A stretch of 64,000 nucleotides of DNA from Oerskovia sp042887685 (GTDB taxonomy: Bacteria; Actinomycetota; Actinomycetes; Actinomycetales; Cellulomonadaceae): contig NZ_JBHVOS010000002.1 in assembly GCF_042887685.1 (NCBI RefSeq), positions 1-64,000 of the forward strand, read 5' to 3'. The translations under genes were made by a program, and so were the position numbers. Shown piece after piece: positions 33,528 to 40,959 of this stretch. Position 1 is the first letter of the stretch. Each line of letters starts with the position of its first letter. Below the pieces are notes generated by a model. It did not search any database. It saw only the letters and a program-made list of their open reading frames with translations, and was not told the origin of the DNA.

Positions 33528-34120
33528 CAGCCCTCCTTGCCGTTGGCCGCCGCGCTGGCAGCCCCGGCTCCCGCTGCCTCGAGCTCGTCGAGGAAGCGGT
33601 CCACGACACGCGACTGACGTGCGGAGTCCTCGAGGGACTCGCCGACGATCTTCGAGGCGAGCTGGGTCGCGAGCGTCCCGACGTCGTTGCGCAGCGAGAC
33701 CGACGCCTGCTGACGCTCGGCCTCGATCTGACGGTGCGCCGTCTCGACGATGCGAGCGGCCTCCTCGCCGGCCTTGACCTTCTGGTCGGCGACGATGGCC
33801 GTTCCCTCGGCGCGAGCGTCCTCACGGATCTTCGCGGCCTCGGTGCGTGCCTCCTGCAGCTGCTGGTGGTACTCAGCGAGTGCCGCAGCGGCCTCGGCCT
33901 GGGCGGACTCGGCCTTGGCCAGGCCACCCTCGATCTTGGCCGTGCGCTCGTCGAGCACCGCCTGGAACTTGGGGAGCACCATCTTGTAGAAGACGAACGC
34001 GATGATGATCAGGACGACCGCCGACCAGAAGAGGTCGTAGAACGGCGGGAGGAACAGCTTGATGGGGTCGACCTCGCCAGACTCTGCGGCGAGGACCGCC
34101 TGGGGGCCGATGGTCGACAT
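33527..34120 (-). CDS. atpF: ATP synthase b subunit
   Basis: A 197-residue stalk subunit with one N-terminal membrane helix (LFWSAVVLIIIAFVFYKMVL) and a long Ala/Glu-rich dimerising helix. Overlaps with atpE upstream and atpH downstream through TGATG junctions. Confidence 0.94.
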   Translation of the reverse strand: MSTIGPQAVLAAESGEVDPIKLFLPPFYDLFWSAVVLIIIAFVFYKMVLPKFQAVLDERTAKIEGGLAKAESAQAEAAAALAEYHQQLQEARTEAAKIREDARAEGTAIVADQKVKAGEEAARIVETAHRQIEAERQQASVSLRNDVGTLATQLASKIVGESLEDSARQSRVVDRFLDELEAAGAGAASAAANGKEG

Positions 34121-34347
34121 CAGAAGATGAAGCCAGCGACGAAGCCGAGCAGAGCGAGGATCTCGACGAAGGCAAGACCGATGAACATGGTGCCGCGGAG
34201 CTGGCCGGCGACCTCGGGCTGGCGGGCCATGCCCTCGACCGTCTTGCCGATCAGGATGCCGAGGCCGATGCCCGGGCCGATCGCGGCGATGCCGTAGCCG
34301 ATGGTGTTGATGCTGCCTTCGACAGCGGCGAGGGTGGTGACGTCCAC
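34120..34347 (-). CDS. atpE: ATP synthase c subunit
   Basis: A 75-residue proteolipid with two membrane helices joined by the polar loop ARQPE. The ion-binding Glu is in FIGLAFVEILALLGF. Helix 1 is Gly-rich (GYGIAAIGPGIGLGILIG). I see no clear sodium-binding Gln/Ser set, so protons are the likely ion. GTG at 34347 follows GGAAGGAAACACC. Confidence 0.96.
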   Translation of the reverse strand: MDVTTLAAVEGSINTIGYGIAAIGPGIGLGILIGKTVEGMARQPEVAGQLRGTMFIGLAFVEILALLGFVAGFIF

Positions 34348-34463
34348 GGTGTTTCCTTCCGTTGGGCGCCCGGTCGTGCGAACGGGCGTCAGGTGCGATG
34401 CGTCAGGTGGAGCTCAGGGTCGGTTCCGGGACCGAGGGCCCAGGACCAGGTCTGTCGTGCGGG

Positions 34464-35282
34464 TCAGTGCTCTTCCTCGATCGACATGTTGATGTAGACC
34501 GTGGCGAGGAGCGCGAAGATGTACGCCTGCAGGCCCGCGACGAACACCTCGAAGAGCGTGATCGCGATGCCGCCCGCGAGGGTCAGCGCACTGATCGCCT
34601 TGAGGGCCGGCGCTGCCTCGAGGAGCAGGAAGTTCGTGGCGGCGAAGCACAGGACCAGCATGATGTGGCCCGCGACCATGTTCGCCGTGAGTCGGATGAC
34701 CAGCGAGGCCGGGCGGATGATCAGGAGCTGGAGCAGCTCGATCGGCGCCAGGATGAAGTAGATCGGGAACGGGACTCCCGGGGGGAACAGGTTCGCCCTG
34801 ATGTAGCCCCACAGGCCGTGCTGCCTGATGCCCGCGGCCCAGTAGGCCACGAAGACCCACAGCGCCAGGAGGATCGCGACGCCGGCGACCGAGGTGCCCG
34901 CGAGGTTGAGCCCTGGCACCACACCCGTCAGGTTGAACGCGAGGATCGTCACGAAGATCGTCGTGATCATGGGCACGTAGCGGCGAGCCCGCTCGGTCCC
35001 CATGATCTCCTCGACGATGTTCACGCGAGCGAAGTCGAGGACCATCTCGACGCCGTTCTGGAACCGTCCGGGCACGAGCTTGGCGCGGCGGGCCGCGATC
35101 ACGAAGATCGTCAGGATCACGATCGTGGCGATCACGCGGATCAGCTGCAGCCGGTTGAACTCGAAGGGCGTGCCTGCGAAGAAGATGGCGTCGGGGAAGA
35201 ACTCACCGATCGTCGGCGCGTGGAAGCCGCCTTCGCCTTCTGCTGCGGCAACGAAGGGAGAGGGGGTCGCGAGCGTGAACAG
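34464..35282 (-). CDS. atpB: ATP synthase a subunit, probable CTG start
   Basis: The frame has the a-subunit features: the essential Arg in RLTANMVAGHIMLVL, VPGRFQNGVEM and NLTGVVPGLNLAG. A GTG at 35135 would give 223 residues and delete the FHAPTIGEFFPDAIFF to FEFNRLQLIR region, which is conserved at the N-terminus of related proteins. Reading further upstream, no ATG, GTG or TTG occurs in frame before a TGA near 35353. The best candidate is CTG at 35282, with GGGAG six bases upstream, giving 272 residues that begin MFTLATPSPFVAAAEGEGG. A sequencing frameshift is the main alternative. It lies 116 bp upstream of atpE. Confidence 0.85.
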   Translation of the reverse strand: MFTLATPSPFVAAAEGEGGFHAPTIGEFFPDAIFFAGTPFEFNRLQLIRVIATIVILTIFVIAARRAKLVPGRFQNGVEMVLDFARVNIVEEIMGTERARRYVPMITTIFVTILAFNLTGVVPGLNLAGTSVAGVAILLALWVFVAYWAAGIRQHGLWGYIRANLFPPGVPFPIYFILAPIELLQLLIIRPASLVIRLTANMVAGHIMLVLCFAATNFLLLEAAPALKAISALTLAGGIAITLFEVFVAGLQAYIFALLATVYINMSIEEEH

Positions 35283-35639
35283 GGTGGACTCCCGGTGTTC
35301 GTCGGTTTGCCGGGGCCGTGCGCTCGATGGGCACGCCGTCGGACCAGGCCTTCATGGATTCGCCGATAGCCTAACGCATGTTCGACCCTCCACAGATCAC
35401 GGGTCCGTCCGGGCCGCCGGCCCGGCAGACGCCGTGCCCCCGCGGGCCGCCGAGCCCCTGCGGGGCCACGCACGACAGCGCGCTGCGGCCACGTGCCGAG
35501 AGCCCCTCGCAGGCCCGACGGCGCCATCCGGGCACGGCCGGGTCGGGCGGGCGGGCACGGCCGGGCAGGGGCCCGCCGTGCCCCGCCCGCCCCGCCCGCC
35601 CCTGCCCGTCCAGCGGGACGAGAGCGAGTGCCGGGTCCG
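35283..35639 (-). other. Leader and promoter region between atpI and atpB
   Basis: This 357-bp stretch holds the hairpin at 35545-35592 and then the region from which the main atp transcript probably starts. TAGGCT near 35375 could be a -10 element. An ATG at 35355 opens a 49-codon Arg-rich frame that overlaps atpB in another frame; it has no ribosome binding site and is probably not a gene. Confidence 0.5.
35545..35592 (-). terminator. GC-rich terminator after atpI
   Basis: Positions 35545-35561 pair with 35575-35592 with one bulged base; the loop is 13 nt. The hairpin lies 48 bases past the atpI stop and would separate the wecA-atpI transcript from atpBEFHAGDC. Confidence 0.7.
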
Positions 35640-36155
35640 TCAGGCCTTCGGCGTGACGTACGGGATACGGCCGCGGTCGACCGCCCGGTAGTCGAGCAGC
35701 GCCGAGCCGATGACCCCGACGAGCAGCACCACGGCGAAGACGACGCGGTCGTAGAACTCGTAGTTGCGCAGGACGGCCAGCACGATCCCGAGCAGGACGA
35801 TCTTGACGAGCCAGCTGCCCAGCACGACCGCCGCCGTCGTCGTGGGGGTCGAACGCGCGGTGCGTGCCATCGCGACGATCGTCGTGCCCGAGAACACCAG
35901 CGCGATCGCGACGCCCATGAGCGCACCCCAGACGCCTGCGGTGCCTGCCAGGAGCGCCCCCAGTCCCACGCCCAGGACCAGGAGACCACCGAGCAGCAGC
36001 AGGGTGTCGCGCAGCGCGGTCCGGAAGACGGCACTGACCGCGTCCCCCACGGCGTCCGCCGAGACCTGCGCGGGGCTCGCGTCGGTGGGCTCCACCCCGC
36101 TCGGCGCCTGGTCGCTCGTCGGCTCGTCGGGAGTCTGCGGTGCGGGGGTCGTCAT
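35640..36155 (-). CDS. AtpI-like small membrane protein
   Basis: A 171-residue protein from the ATG at 36155, overlapping the wecA stop as ATGA. A disordered, Asp/Pro-rich N-terminus of about 40 residues is followed by four membrane segments (DTLLLLGGLLVLGVGLGAL, GVWGALMGVAIALVFSG, AAVVLGSWLVKIVLLGIV, VVFAVVLLVGVIGSAL). Size, topology and position directly before atpB fit the ATP synthase protein I group, which assists c-ring assembly or magnesium supply. Sequence conservation in that group is low, so the call rests mainly on context. Confidence 0.75.
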   Translation of the reverse strand: MTTPAPQTPDEPTSDQAPSGVEPTDASPAQVSADAVGDAVSAVFRTALRDTLLLLGGLLVLGVGLGALLAGTAGVWGALMGVAIALVFSGTTIVAMARTARSTPTTTAAVVLGSWLVKIVLLGIVLAVLRNYEFYDRVVFAVVLLVGVIGSALLDYRAVDRGRIPYVTPKA

Positions 36156-37411
36156 CGGGAGTGTCCTTCGGGGTGGGCGCGGAACGGATCGGTCGGAGGT
36201 TGAGGGGCCGTCGGCGTCGCCGCGGGGGCGACCGGCGAGGCCCCGCTCGCCGCCGACACGCGTCGGGGCGGGGGTGCGGTCGGGATCCCCTCGGGCGCGG
36301 TGACCGCGTCGTCGTCGAGGAACCTGCCACGGGTGCGCAGCGGGCCGAGCGTGAGGATCGCCGCCACGACGACGGCCACGACCAGCCCGATCGCGACGTT
36401 CTCCGCGGGCCAGCGCACGAGGGCGACCGCACCGAACGCGAAGACCGCGGTCCACACGTACATGATGATGACCGCGCGCCGGTGCGAGTGGCCGAGCGCG
36501 AGGAGCCGGTGGTGCAGGTGGAGCCGGTCCGGGTGGAAGGGCGACTTGCCCGTCCCGACCCGGCGGACCACGGCGAGGACCATGTCGAGCAGCGGGAGCA
36601 GGATGACCGCGAGCGGCAGCAGGATGGGGATGAGCTCGCGCTGGCGGCTCGGGTCCGAGGCCATGCCGGTGTCGATGCTGCCGGTGACCACGATCACCGC
36701 GGACGCGAGCACGAGCCCGAGCACCATGGAGCCGGAGTCGCCCATGAAGATCCGGGCGGGATGGAAGTTGTGCGGCAGGAACCCGAGACAGATGCCGACG
36801 AGGGCCGCCATGACCAGGGTCGCGAGGTTCGAGTAGTCGGTGGGGCTCGCGGCGACGGTCAGGCTGTAGGTGTAGACGAAGTAGGCGCTGCCGCCGATCG
36901 CGATGAGTCCGGCGGCGAGGCCGTCGAGCCCGTCCACGAAGTTGACGGCGTTCATCGCGACCACGATGACGAGCACCGTCACGATGAGCGAGAGCCGGGA
37001 CGAGCCGATGACGAGCCCGTTGATGGGGAACGTCACGAGCTGGACCCCCTGCCACGCGACGAACAGCGCCGCGAGGACCTGGCCGGCGAGCTTGGTCATC
37101 CAGTCCAGGTCCCAGATGTCGTCCGCGACACCGAGGAGGCAGACGATGAGCGCACCACCGACGATCGCCCACGCCCGGTCGTCGATCGCGAAGATCCCGT
37201 CGAGGAAGGGCATCTGCGAGGCGAACGTCACCGCGACGACCAGCCCCGCGGTCATCGCGAGCCCGCCGAGGCGTGCCGTGGGGATGGTGTGCACGTCACG
37301 GTCGCGCACCGCGGTGATGGCCCCGGTCCTCGCAGCCACCCAGTACGCGAGCGGCGTGAGGAGGTAGGTCACCGCCGCTGCGATCAGCAGGACGAGCAGA
37401 TAGACCCTCAC
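36152..37411 (-). CDS. Polyprenyl-phosphate GlcNAc-1-phosphate transferase, WecA-like
   Basis: A 419-residue membrane enzyme with about eleven hydrophobic segments. It belongs to the MraY/WecA family: LLGVADDIWDLDW (Asp-rich magnesium site), NAVNFVDGLDGLAAG, FHPARIFMGDSGS, and the cytoplasmic HPDRLHLHHRLL loop, which points to a WecA-type sugar donor rather than MurNAc-pentapeptide. It should start synthesis of the linkage unit for teichoic acid or arabinogalactan-like polymers. The C-terminal 45 residues are Pro/Ala-rich. GTG at 37411 overlaps the upstream stop as GTGA. Confidence 0.9.
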   Translation of the reverse strand: MRVYLLVLLIAAAVTYLLTPLAYWVAARTGAITAVRDRDVHTIPTARLGGLAMTAGLVVAVTFASQMPFLDGIFAIDDRAWAIVGGALIVCLLGVADDIWDLDWMTKLAGQVLAALFVAWQGVQLVTFPINGLVIGSSRLSLIVTVLVIVVAMNAVNFVDGLDGLAAGLIAIGGSAYFVYTYSLTVAASPTDYSNLATLVMAALVGICLGFLPHNFHPARIFMGDSGSMVLGLVLASAVIVVTGSIDTGMASDPSRQRELIPILLPLAVILLPLLDMVLAVVRRVGTGKSPFHPDRLHLHHRLLALGHSHRRAVIIMYVWTAVFAFGAVALVRWPAENVAIGLVVAVVVAAILTLGPLRTRGRFLDDDAVTAPEGIPTAPPPRRVSAASGASPVAPAATPTAPQPPTDPFRAHPEGHSR

Positions 37412-38220
37412 CCGCCGTTCGCCTCCGGGCCGCTCGTCGACGCGGTCTCCTCGGAGGTCGTGCCCTCGTCCGTCGGCAGGCCGCCGTTCCCGGCCACCTC
37501 GCCGGTGGTCTCGCCCACCCCGTCACCGGCCACCTCGTCAGCAGGCTCGTCGGCAGGCTCGTCGGCAGCAGGCTCCTCGCCGACCCCCAGGACGGGCGCG
37601 ACCTCACGGAGGCGCTCGAGCGAGACGGCTCCCTCGCGCACGACGCGCAGGTGCGGCCCCGTCGCGTCGACGATGGTCGAGGCCACTCCCCCGGGCGCGG
37701 TGCCGCCGTCGAGGTAGACCGCGACGGACTCCCGGAGCTGCACCTGCGCGTCGGCGACCTCGAGCGCGGCGGGCAGGCCCGTGGAGTTGGCGCTCGAGAC
37801 CGCGAGCGGTCCGGTGCGGCGCAGCAGGGCGAGCGCGGCCGGGTGGTCGGGCATGCGCAGCGCGACGGTCCCGTGCGTCTCGCCCAGGTCCCACGCGAGC
37901 GAGGGCTGGGCGGTCAGGATGATGGTGAAGCCTCCGGGCCAGAACGCCTCGACGAGGGCGCGTGCGTCGTCGGGCACGTCCGTCGCGAGCCCGTCGAGCG
38001 TGCGCAGGTCGGGGACGAGGACGGGCGGCGGCATCTGCCGCCCGCGTCCCTTCGCGGCCAGGAGGGCCGAGACGGCGTCGGCGTCGAACGCGTCGGCCCC
38101 GATCCCGTAGACGGTGTCGGTCGGCAGGACCACGAGGCCGCCTCGCGAGACGGCGTTCACCGCCTCGTCGATCGACGGTCCCCAGGTGTTCGGGTCAGTG
38201 ACGGGGTGCACAGAGCTCAC
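37408..38220 (-). CDS. L-threonylcarbamoyladenylate synthase (Sua5/YrdC/YwlC)
   Basis: A 270-residue protein that makes threonylcarbamoyl-AMP for the t6A modification of tRNAs reading ANN codons. The YrdC domain spans about residues 10-205, with VVLPTDTVYGIGADAFD, the substrate loop KGRGRQMPPPVLVP and SSANSTG. The start is the GTG at 38220, five bases after prmC. The C-terminal 60 residues are an acidic repeat tail (ADEPADEPADE) encoded by 12-bp tandem repeats around 37531-37573. This tail is outside the conserved domain and is probably disordered. It overlaps wecA by four bases. Confidence 0.92.
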   Translation of the reverse strand: MSSVHPVTDPNTWGPSIDEAVNAVSRGGLVVLPTDTVYGIGADAFDADAVSALLAAKGRGRQMPPPVLVPDLRTLDGLATDVPDDARALVEAFWPGGFTIILTAQPSLAWDLGETHGTVALRMPDHPAALALLRRTGPLAVSSANSTGLPAALEVADAQVQLRESVAVYLDGGTAPGGVASTIVDATGPHLRVVREGAVSLERLREVAPVLGVGEEPAADEPADEPADEVAGDGVGETTGEVAGNGGLPTDEGTTSEETASTSGPEANGG

Positions 38221-38225
38221 GCTTC

Positions 38226-39317
38226 TCAGTCTTCCATGTCCGAAGGGTCCGCAGGTGCGGGGTCTCGCTCGCTCGTCGGGCGCGAGCGCCGGGCCACGAC
38301 CATACGTGGTCTGCCCGTGAGGTCGCGGGCCGTCCTGATGTCCTCGAACCCGCCGACGGCGGCGACCATGCCACGAGCGGCCTCGGCCTGGACCTCGGCG
38401 TGCTCCATGACGTAGAGGCCGCCGGGGGCCAGGAGACGGGCGGCCGCGCGGGTCACGCCGCGAGGCACCTCGAGGCCGTCCTCGCCGAGCCCGTAGAGCG
38501 CGACCTCGGGGTCGTGCAGGGCGACCTCGGGGTCGCGCGGGACCGCGTCGGGCGGTACGTAGGGAGGGTTGGACACGACGACGTCGCACGTCCCGTCGAG
38601 ATCGGCGAGCGCGGTCCGCGCGTCCCCCCGGACCAGGTGCACGACGGCGCCGCTCGCCTCGTGCGCACGGGTCACGTTGCGCCCGGCCCACGCGTGCGCG
38701 TCACGGTCGAGCTCGACCGCGTGCACACGGGCACCCGGGACCTCGGTCGCGACGGCCAGGGCGATCGCGCCCGACCCCGTGCACAGGTCCACGACGACGG
38801 GTGCCGCGGAGCCCCGGGCGGCGACCCCGGCCGCCTCGTCGATCGCGACCTGCGCGACCTGCTCGGTCTCGGGGCGCGGCACGAAGACGCCCGGTCCCAC
38901 GAGCAGGTCGAGGTGCCGGAAGGGGGCGGTCCCGACGAGGTGCTGGAGCGGCACGCGCTCGGCGCGGGCGTCGAGCAGACGAGCGACCGTGTCGAGCACC
39001 TCGTGCACGGTGCGGACCGGAAGTTCGTCGGCCACCGGCCGGACGTCGAGGGTCCGGCCCGCGTCGGCGGACGCACCGGCCGCCGTGCCCGCGACGGTCG
39101 GCAGCAACGAGGACATGGGACGTCCCATGACCGCCGCCGAGACGACACGCTCACGCGGGACGCCCGCGGCGTGCGCGAGCAGCAGCTCGGCGTCCACCCG
39201 GGGCGTGTCGATCCCGGCGCGGCCCAGACGGGCCGCCGCGTCGCGCACGAGGCGCGAGACGTCGTCGGGCAGGGCGGAGCCGTCGCCGGACGACGACGGG
39301 ACCACCGGGGACGTCAC
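38226..39317 (-). CDS. prmC: Release factor glutamine methyltransferase
   Basis: A 363-residue protein that methylates the Gln of the GGQ motif in RF1 and RF2. The N-terminal helical domain is followed by the AdoMet site VVDLCTGSGAIALAVA and the substrate motif VVVSNPPYVPP. Compared with the usual 280-290 residues it is long. About 40 extra residues lie between the N-terminal domain and the catalytic domain (residues about 66-105). DPEVALHDPEVALYG contains a direct duplication of DPEVAL. GTG at 39317 overlaps prfA as GTGA. Confidence 0.93.
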   Translation of the reverse strand: MTSPVVPSSSGDGSALPDDVSRLVRDAAARLGRAGIDTPRVDAELLLAHAAGVPRERVVSAAVMGRPMSSLLPTVAGTAAGASADAGRTLDVRPVADELPVRTVHEVLDTVARLLDARAERVPLQHLVGTAPFRHLDLLVGPGVFVPRPETEQVAQVAIDEAAGVAARGSAAPVVVDLCTGSGAIALAVATEVPGARVHAVELDRDAHAWAGRNVTRAHEASGAVVHLVRGDARTALADLDGTCDVVVSNPPYVPPDAVPRDPEVALHDPEVALYGLGEDGLEVPRGVTRAAARLLAPGGLYVMEHAEVQAEAARGMVAAVGGFEDIRTARDLTGRPRMVVARRSRPTSERDPAPADPSDMED

Positions 39318-40399
39318 GACGCCGCGGCGGCGAGGCGTGCCGCCTCGTCGGCGTCGATCGCCGAGCGGATGACGGGCTCGAGGTCCCCGTCGAGGACCTG
39401 GTCCAGGTTGTACGCCTTGTACCCCGTGCGGTGGTCCGCGATCCGGTTCTCCGGGTAGTTGTACGTCCGGATGCGCTCGGACCGGTCGACCGTGCGCACC
39501 TGGGAGCGGCGCAGGTCGTTCGCGGCGGCCGCCTCCTCCTCCTGGCGCGCTGCCAGCAGGCGCGCACGCAGCACGCGCATGGCCTGCTCGCGGTTCTGGA
39601 GCTGGGACTTCTCGTTCTGCATCGAGACCGTGATGCCCGTGGGCAGGTGCGTGATGCGGACCGCGGAGTCCGTCGTGTTGACCGACTGGCCGCCAGGGCC
39701 CGAGGACCGGTACACGTCGATGCGGAGCTCGTTCGGGTCGATCTCGATCTCGCCCGCGTCCTCGACCTCGGGGAACACGAGCACGCCCGCGGCCGAGGTG
39801 TGGATGCGGCCCTGGGACTCGGTCACGGGTACGCGCTGGACGCGGTGCACGCCGCCCTCGTACTTGAGGTTGGCCCAGACCCCGTCCTCAGGGGCCACCT
39901 GACCCCGAGCCTTCACGGCGACCTGGACGTCCTTGTAGCCGCCGAGGTCGGAGTCCGTGGCCTCGATGATCTCGGTCTTCCAGCCCCGACGCTCGGCGTA
40001 GCGCAGGTACATGCGCAGCAGGTCGCCCGCGAACAGGGCCGACTCCTCGCCGCCCTCGCCCGCCTTGATCTCGAGGATGACGTCGCGTCCGTCGTCGGGG
40101 TCGCGCGGCACGAGGACCCGGCGCAGCTTCTCGGTCGCGGCCGCGGCCGCCTCCTGGAGCGCGGGCAGCTCGGCGGCGAACGAGCTGTCCTCCGCGGCGA
40201 GCTCCGTCGCGGCCTCGGCGTCGTCGGTCGCGTCCCGCCACGCGCGGTAGGCCGCGACGACCTGACCGAGCTCGGCGTAGCGGCGCCCGAGCGTGCGCGC
40301 CCGGCCGGCGTCCGCGTGGACCGCGGGGTCGGCGAGCTGCGTCTCGATCTCGGCGTGCTCGGCGAGCAGGTGATCGACGGCGGCGAAGGACTCGGTCAC
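39314..40399 (-). CDS. prfA: Peptide chain release factor 1
   Basis: A 361-residue RF1, which reads UAA and UAG stop codons. The stop-recognition tripeptide is PVT within RVPVTESQGRIHTS, and the catalytic GGQ is in SSGPGGQSVNTTDSA. It starts from the GTG at 40399 and is coupled to prmC, whose product modifies its GGQ glutamine. Confidence 0.97.
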   Translation of the reverse strand: MTESFAAVDHLLAEHAEIETQLADPAVHADAGRARTLGRRYAELGQVVAAYRAWRDATDDAEAATELAAEDSSFAAELPALQEAAAAATEKLRRVLVPRDPDDGRDVILEIKAGEGGEESALFAGDLLRMYLRYAERRGWKTEIIEATDSDLGGYKDVQVAVKARGQVAPEDGVWANLKYEGGVHRVQRVPVTESQGRIHTSAAGVLVFPEVEDAGEIEIDPNELRIDVYRSSGPGGQSVNTTDSAVRITHLPTGITVSMQNEKSQLQNREQAMRVLRARLLAARQEEEAAAANDLRRSQVRTVDRSERIRTYNYPENRIADHRTGYKAYNLDQVLDGDLEPVIRSAIDADEAARLAAAAS

Positions 40400-40514
40400 G
40401 AGGATGTCCTGACGGGAGGGGTGGCTGGGGCTGTGCGGCTGGTGGCGGCCGGTGGCGGCCGGTGACGGCTCGGTGCGGTGCCGCGGTACGGCGCGCTCGC
40501 GCCGGGAAAGACGA

Positions 40515-40583
40515 CAGCGCCGGTGGAACGGGCATGCCGCCTGCCCCTGGAGAGGTTGACGGACGCCCGGACCACCGGCGCTG
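40515..40583 (-). terminator. Stem-loop after rpmE
   Basis: CAGCGCCGGTGG (40515-40526) pairs perfectly with CCACCGGCGCTG (40572-40583). The 45-nt loop contains a smaller GGGCA/TGCCC hairpin. It begins nine bases past the rpmE stop. Confidence 0.6.
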
Positions 40584-40591
40584 GAGAGTCG

Positions 40592-40810
40592 CTACTTGTC
40601 GGCGGCCTTCTTGCCGTAACGAGCCTCGAAGCGGGCCACGCGGCCACCGGTGTCGAGGATCTTCTGCTTGCCCGTGTAGAACGGGTGGCAGGCCGAGCAG
40701 ACGTCGGACGAGATGCGCCCGGACTTCTCGGTGCTGCGCGTGACGAACGTGGAACCGCAGGTGCAGGTGACCTCGGTCAGGACGTACTCGGGGTGGATAT
40801 CAGCCTTCAC
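40592..40810 (-). CDS. rpmE: Ribosomal protein L31, zinc-binding form
   Basis: A 72-residue protein from the GTG at 40810 with GAGGAG upstream; it begins MKADIHPEYVLTEVTCTCGS. The Cys residues in CTC and CSAC mark the zinc-containing (C+) form of L31, which is replaced by a zinc-free paralogue under zinc starvation in many actinobacteria. It lies between rho and prfA, as in many actinobacteria. Confidence 0.96.
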   Translation of the reverse strand: MKADIHPEYVLTEVTCTCGSTFVTRSTEKSGRISSDVCSACHPFYTGKQKILDTGGRVARFEARYGKKAADK

Positions 40811-40921
40811 AGGACTCTCCTCAGTGGGTTGCCCCCGGGTCGCCTGCGGACAGCAGCCGTGAACCGGGGACGGGGAAACCAACAGGACATTGTGCCAGAC
40901 GGGTCCGGCACACGGAAAATT

Positions 40922-40954
40922 CGTGGGCCGCTCGCACGGGGCGAGCGGCCCACG
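40922..40954 (-). terminator. Intrinsic terminator of rho
   Basis: A 14-bp perfect stem with the loop ACGGG (40936-40940). On the minus strand it is followed by GAATTTTCC, a rare T-run in this genome. It starts six bases past the rho stop. Confidence 0.88.
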
Positions 40955-40959
40955 GGGGA

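Noticed and set aside
35209..35355. 49-codon upstream open frame before atpB
   Set aside because: No ribosome binding site, Arg-rich, overlaps atpB out of frame; kept only as a sign of a possible indel.
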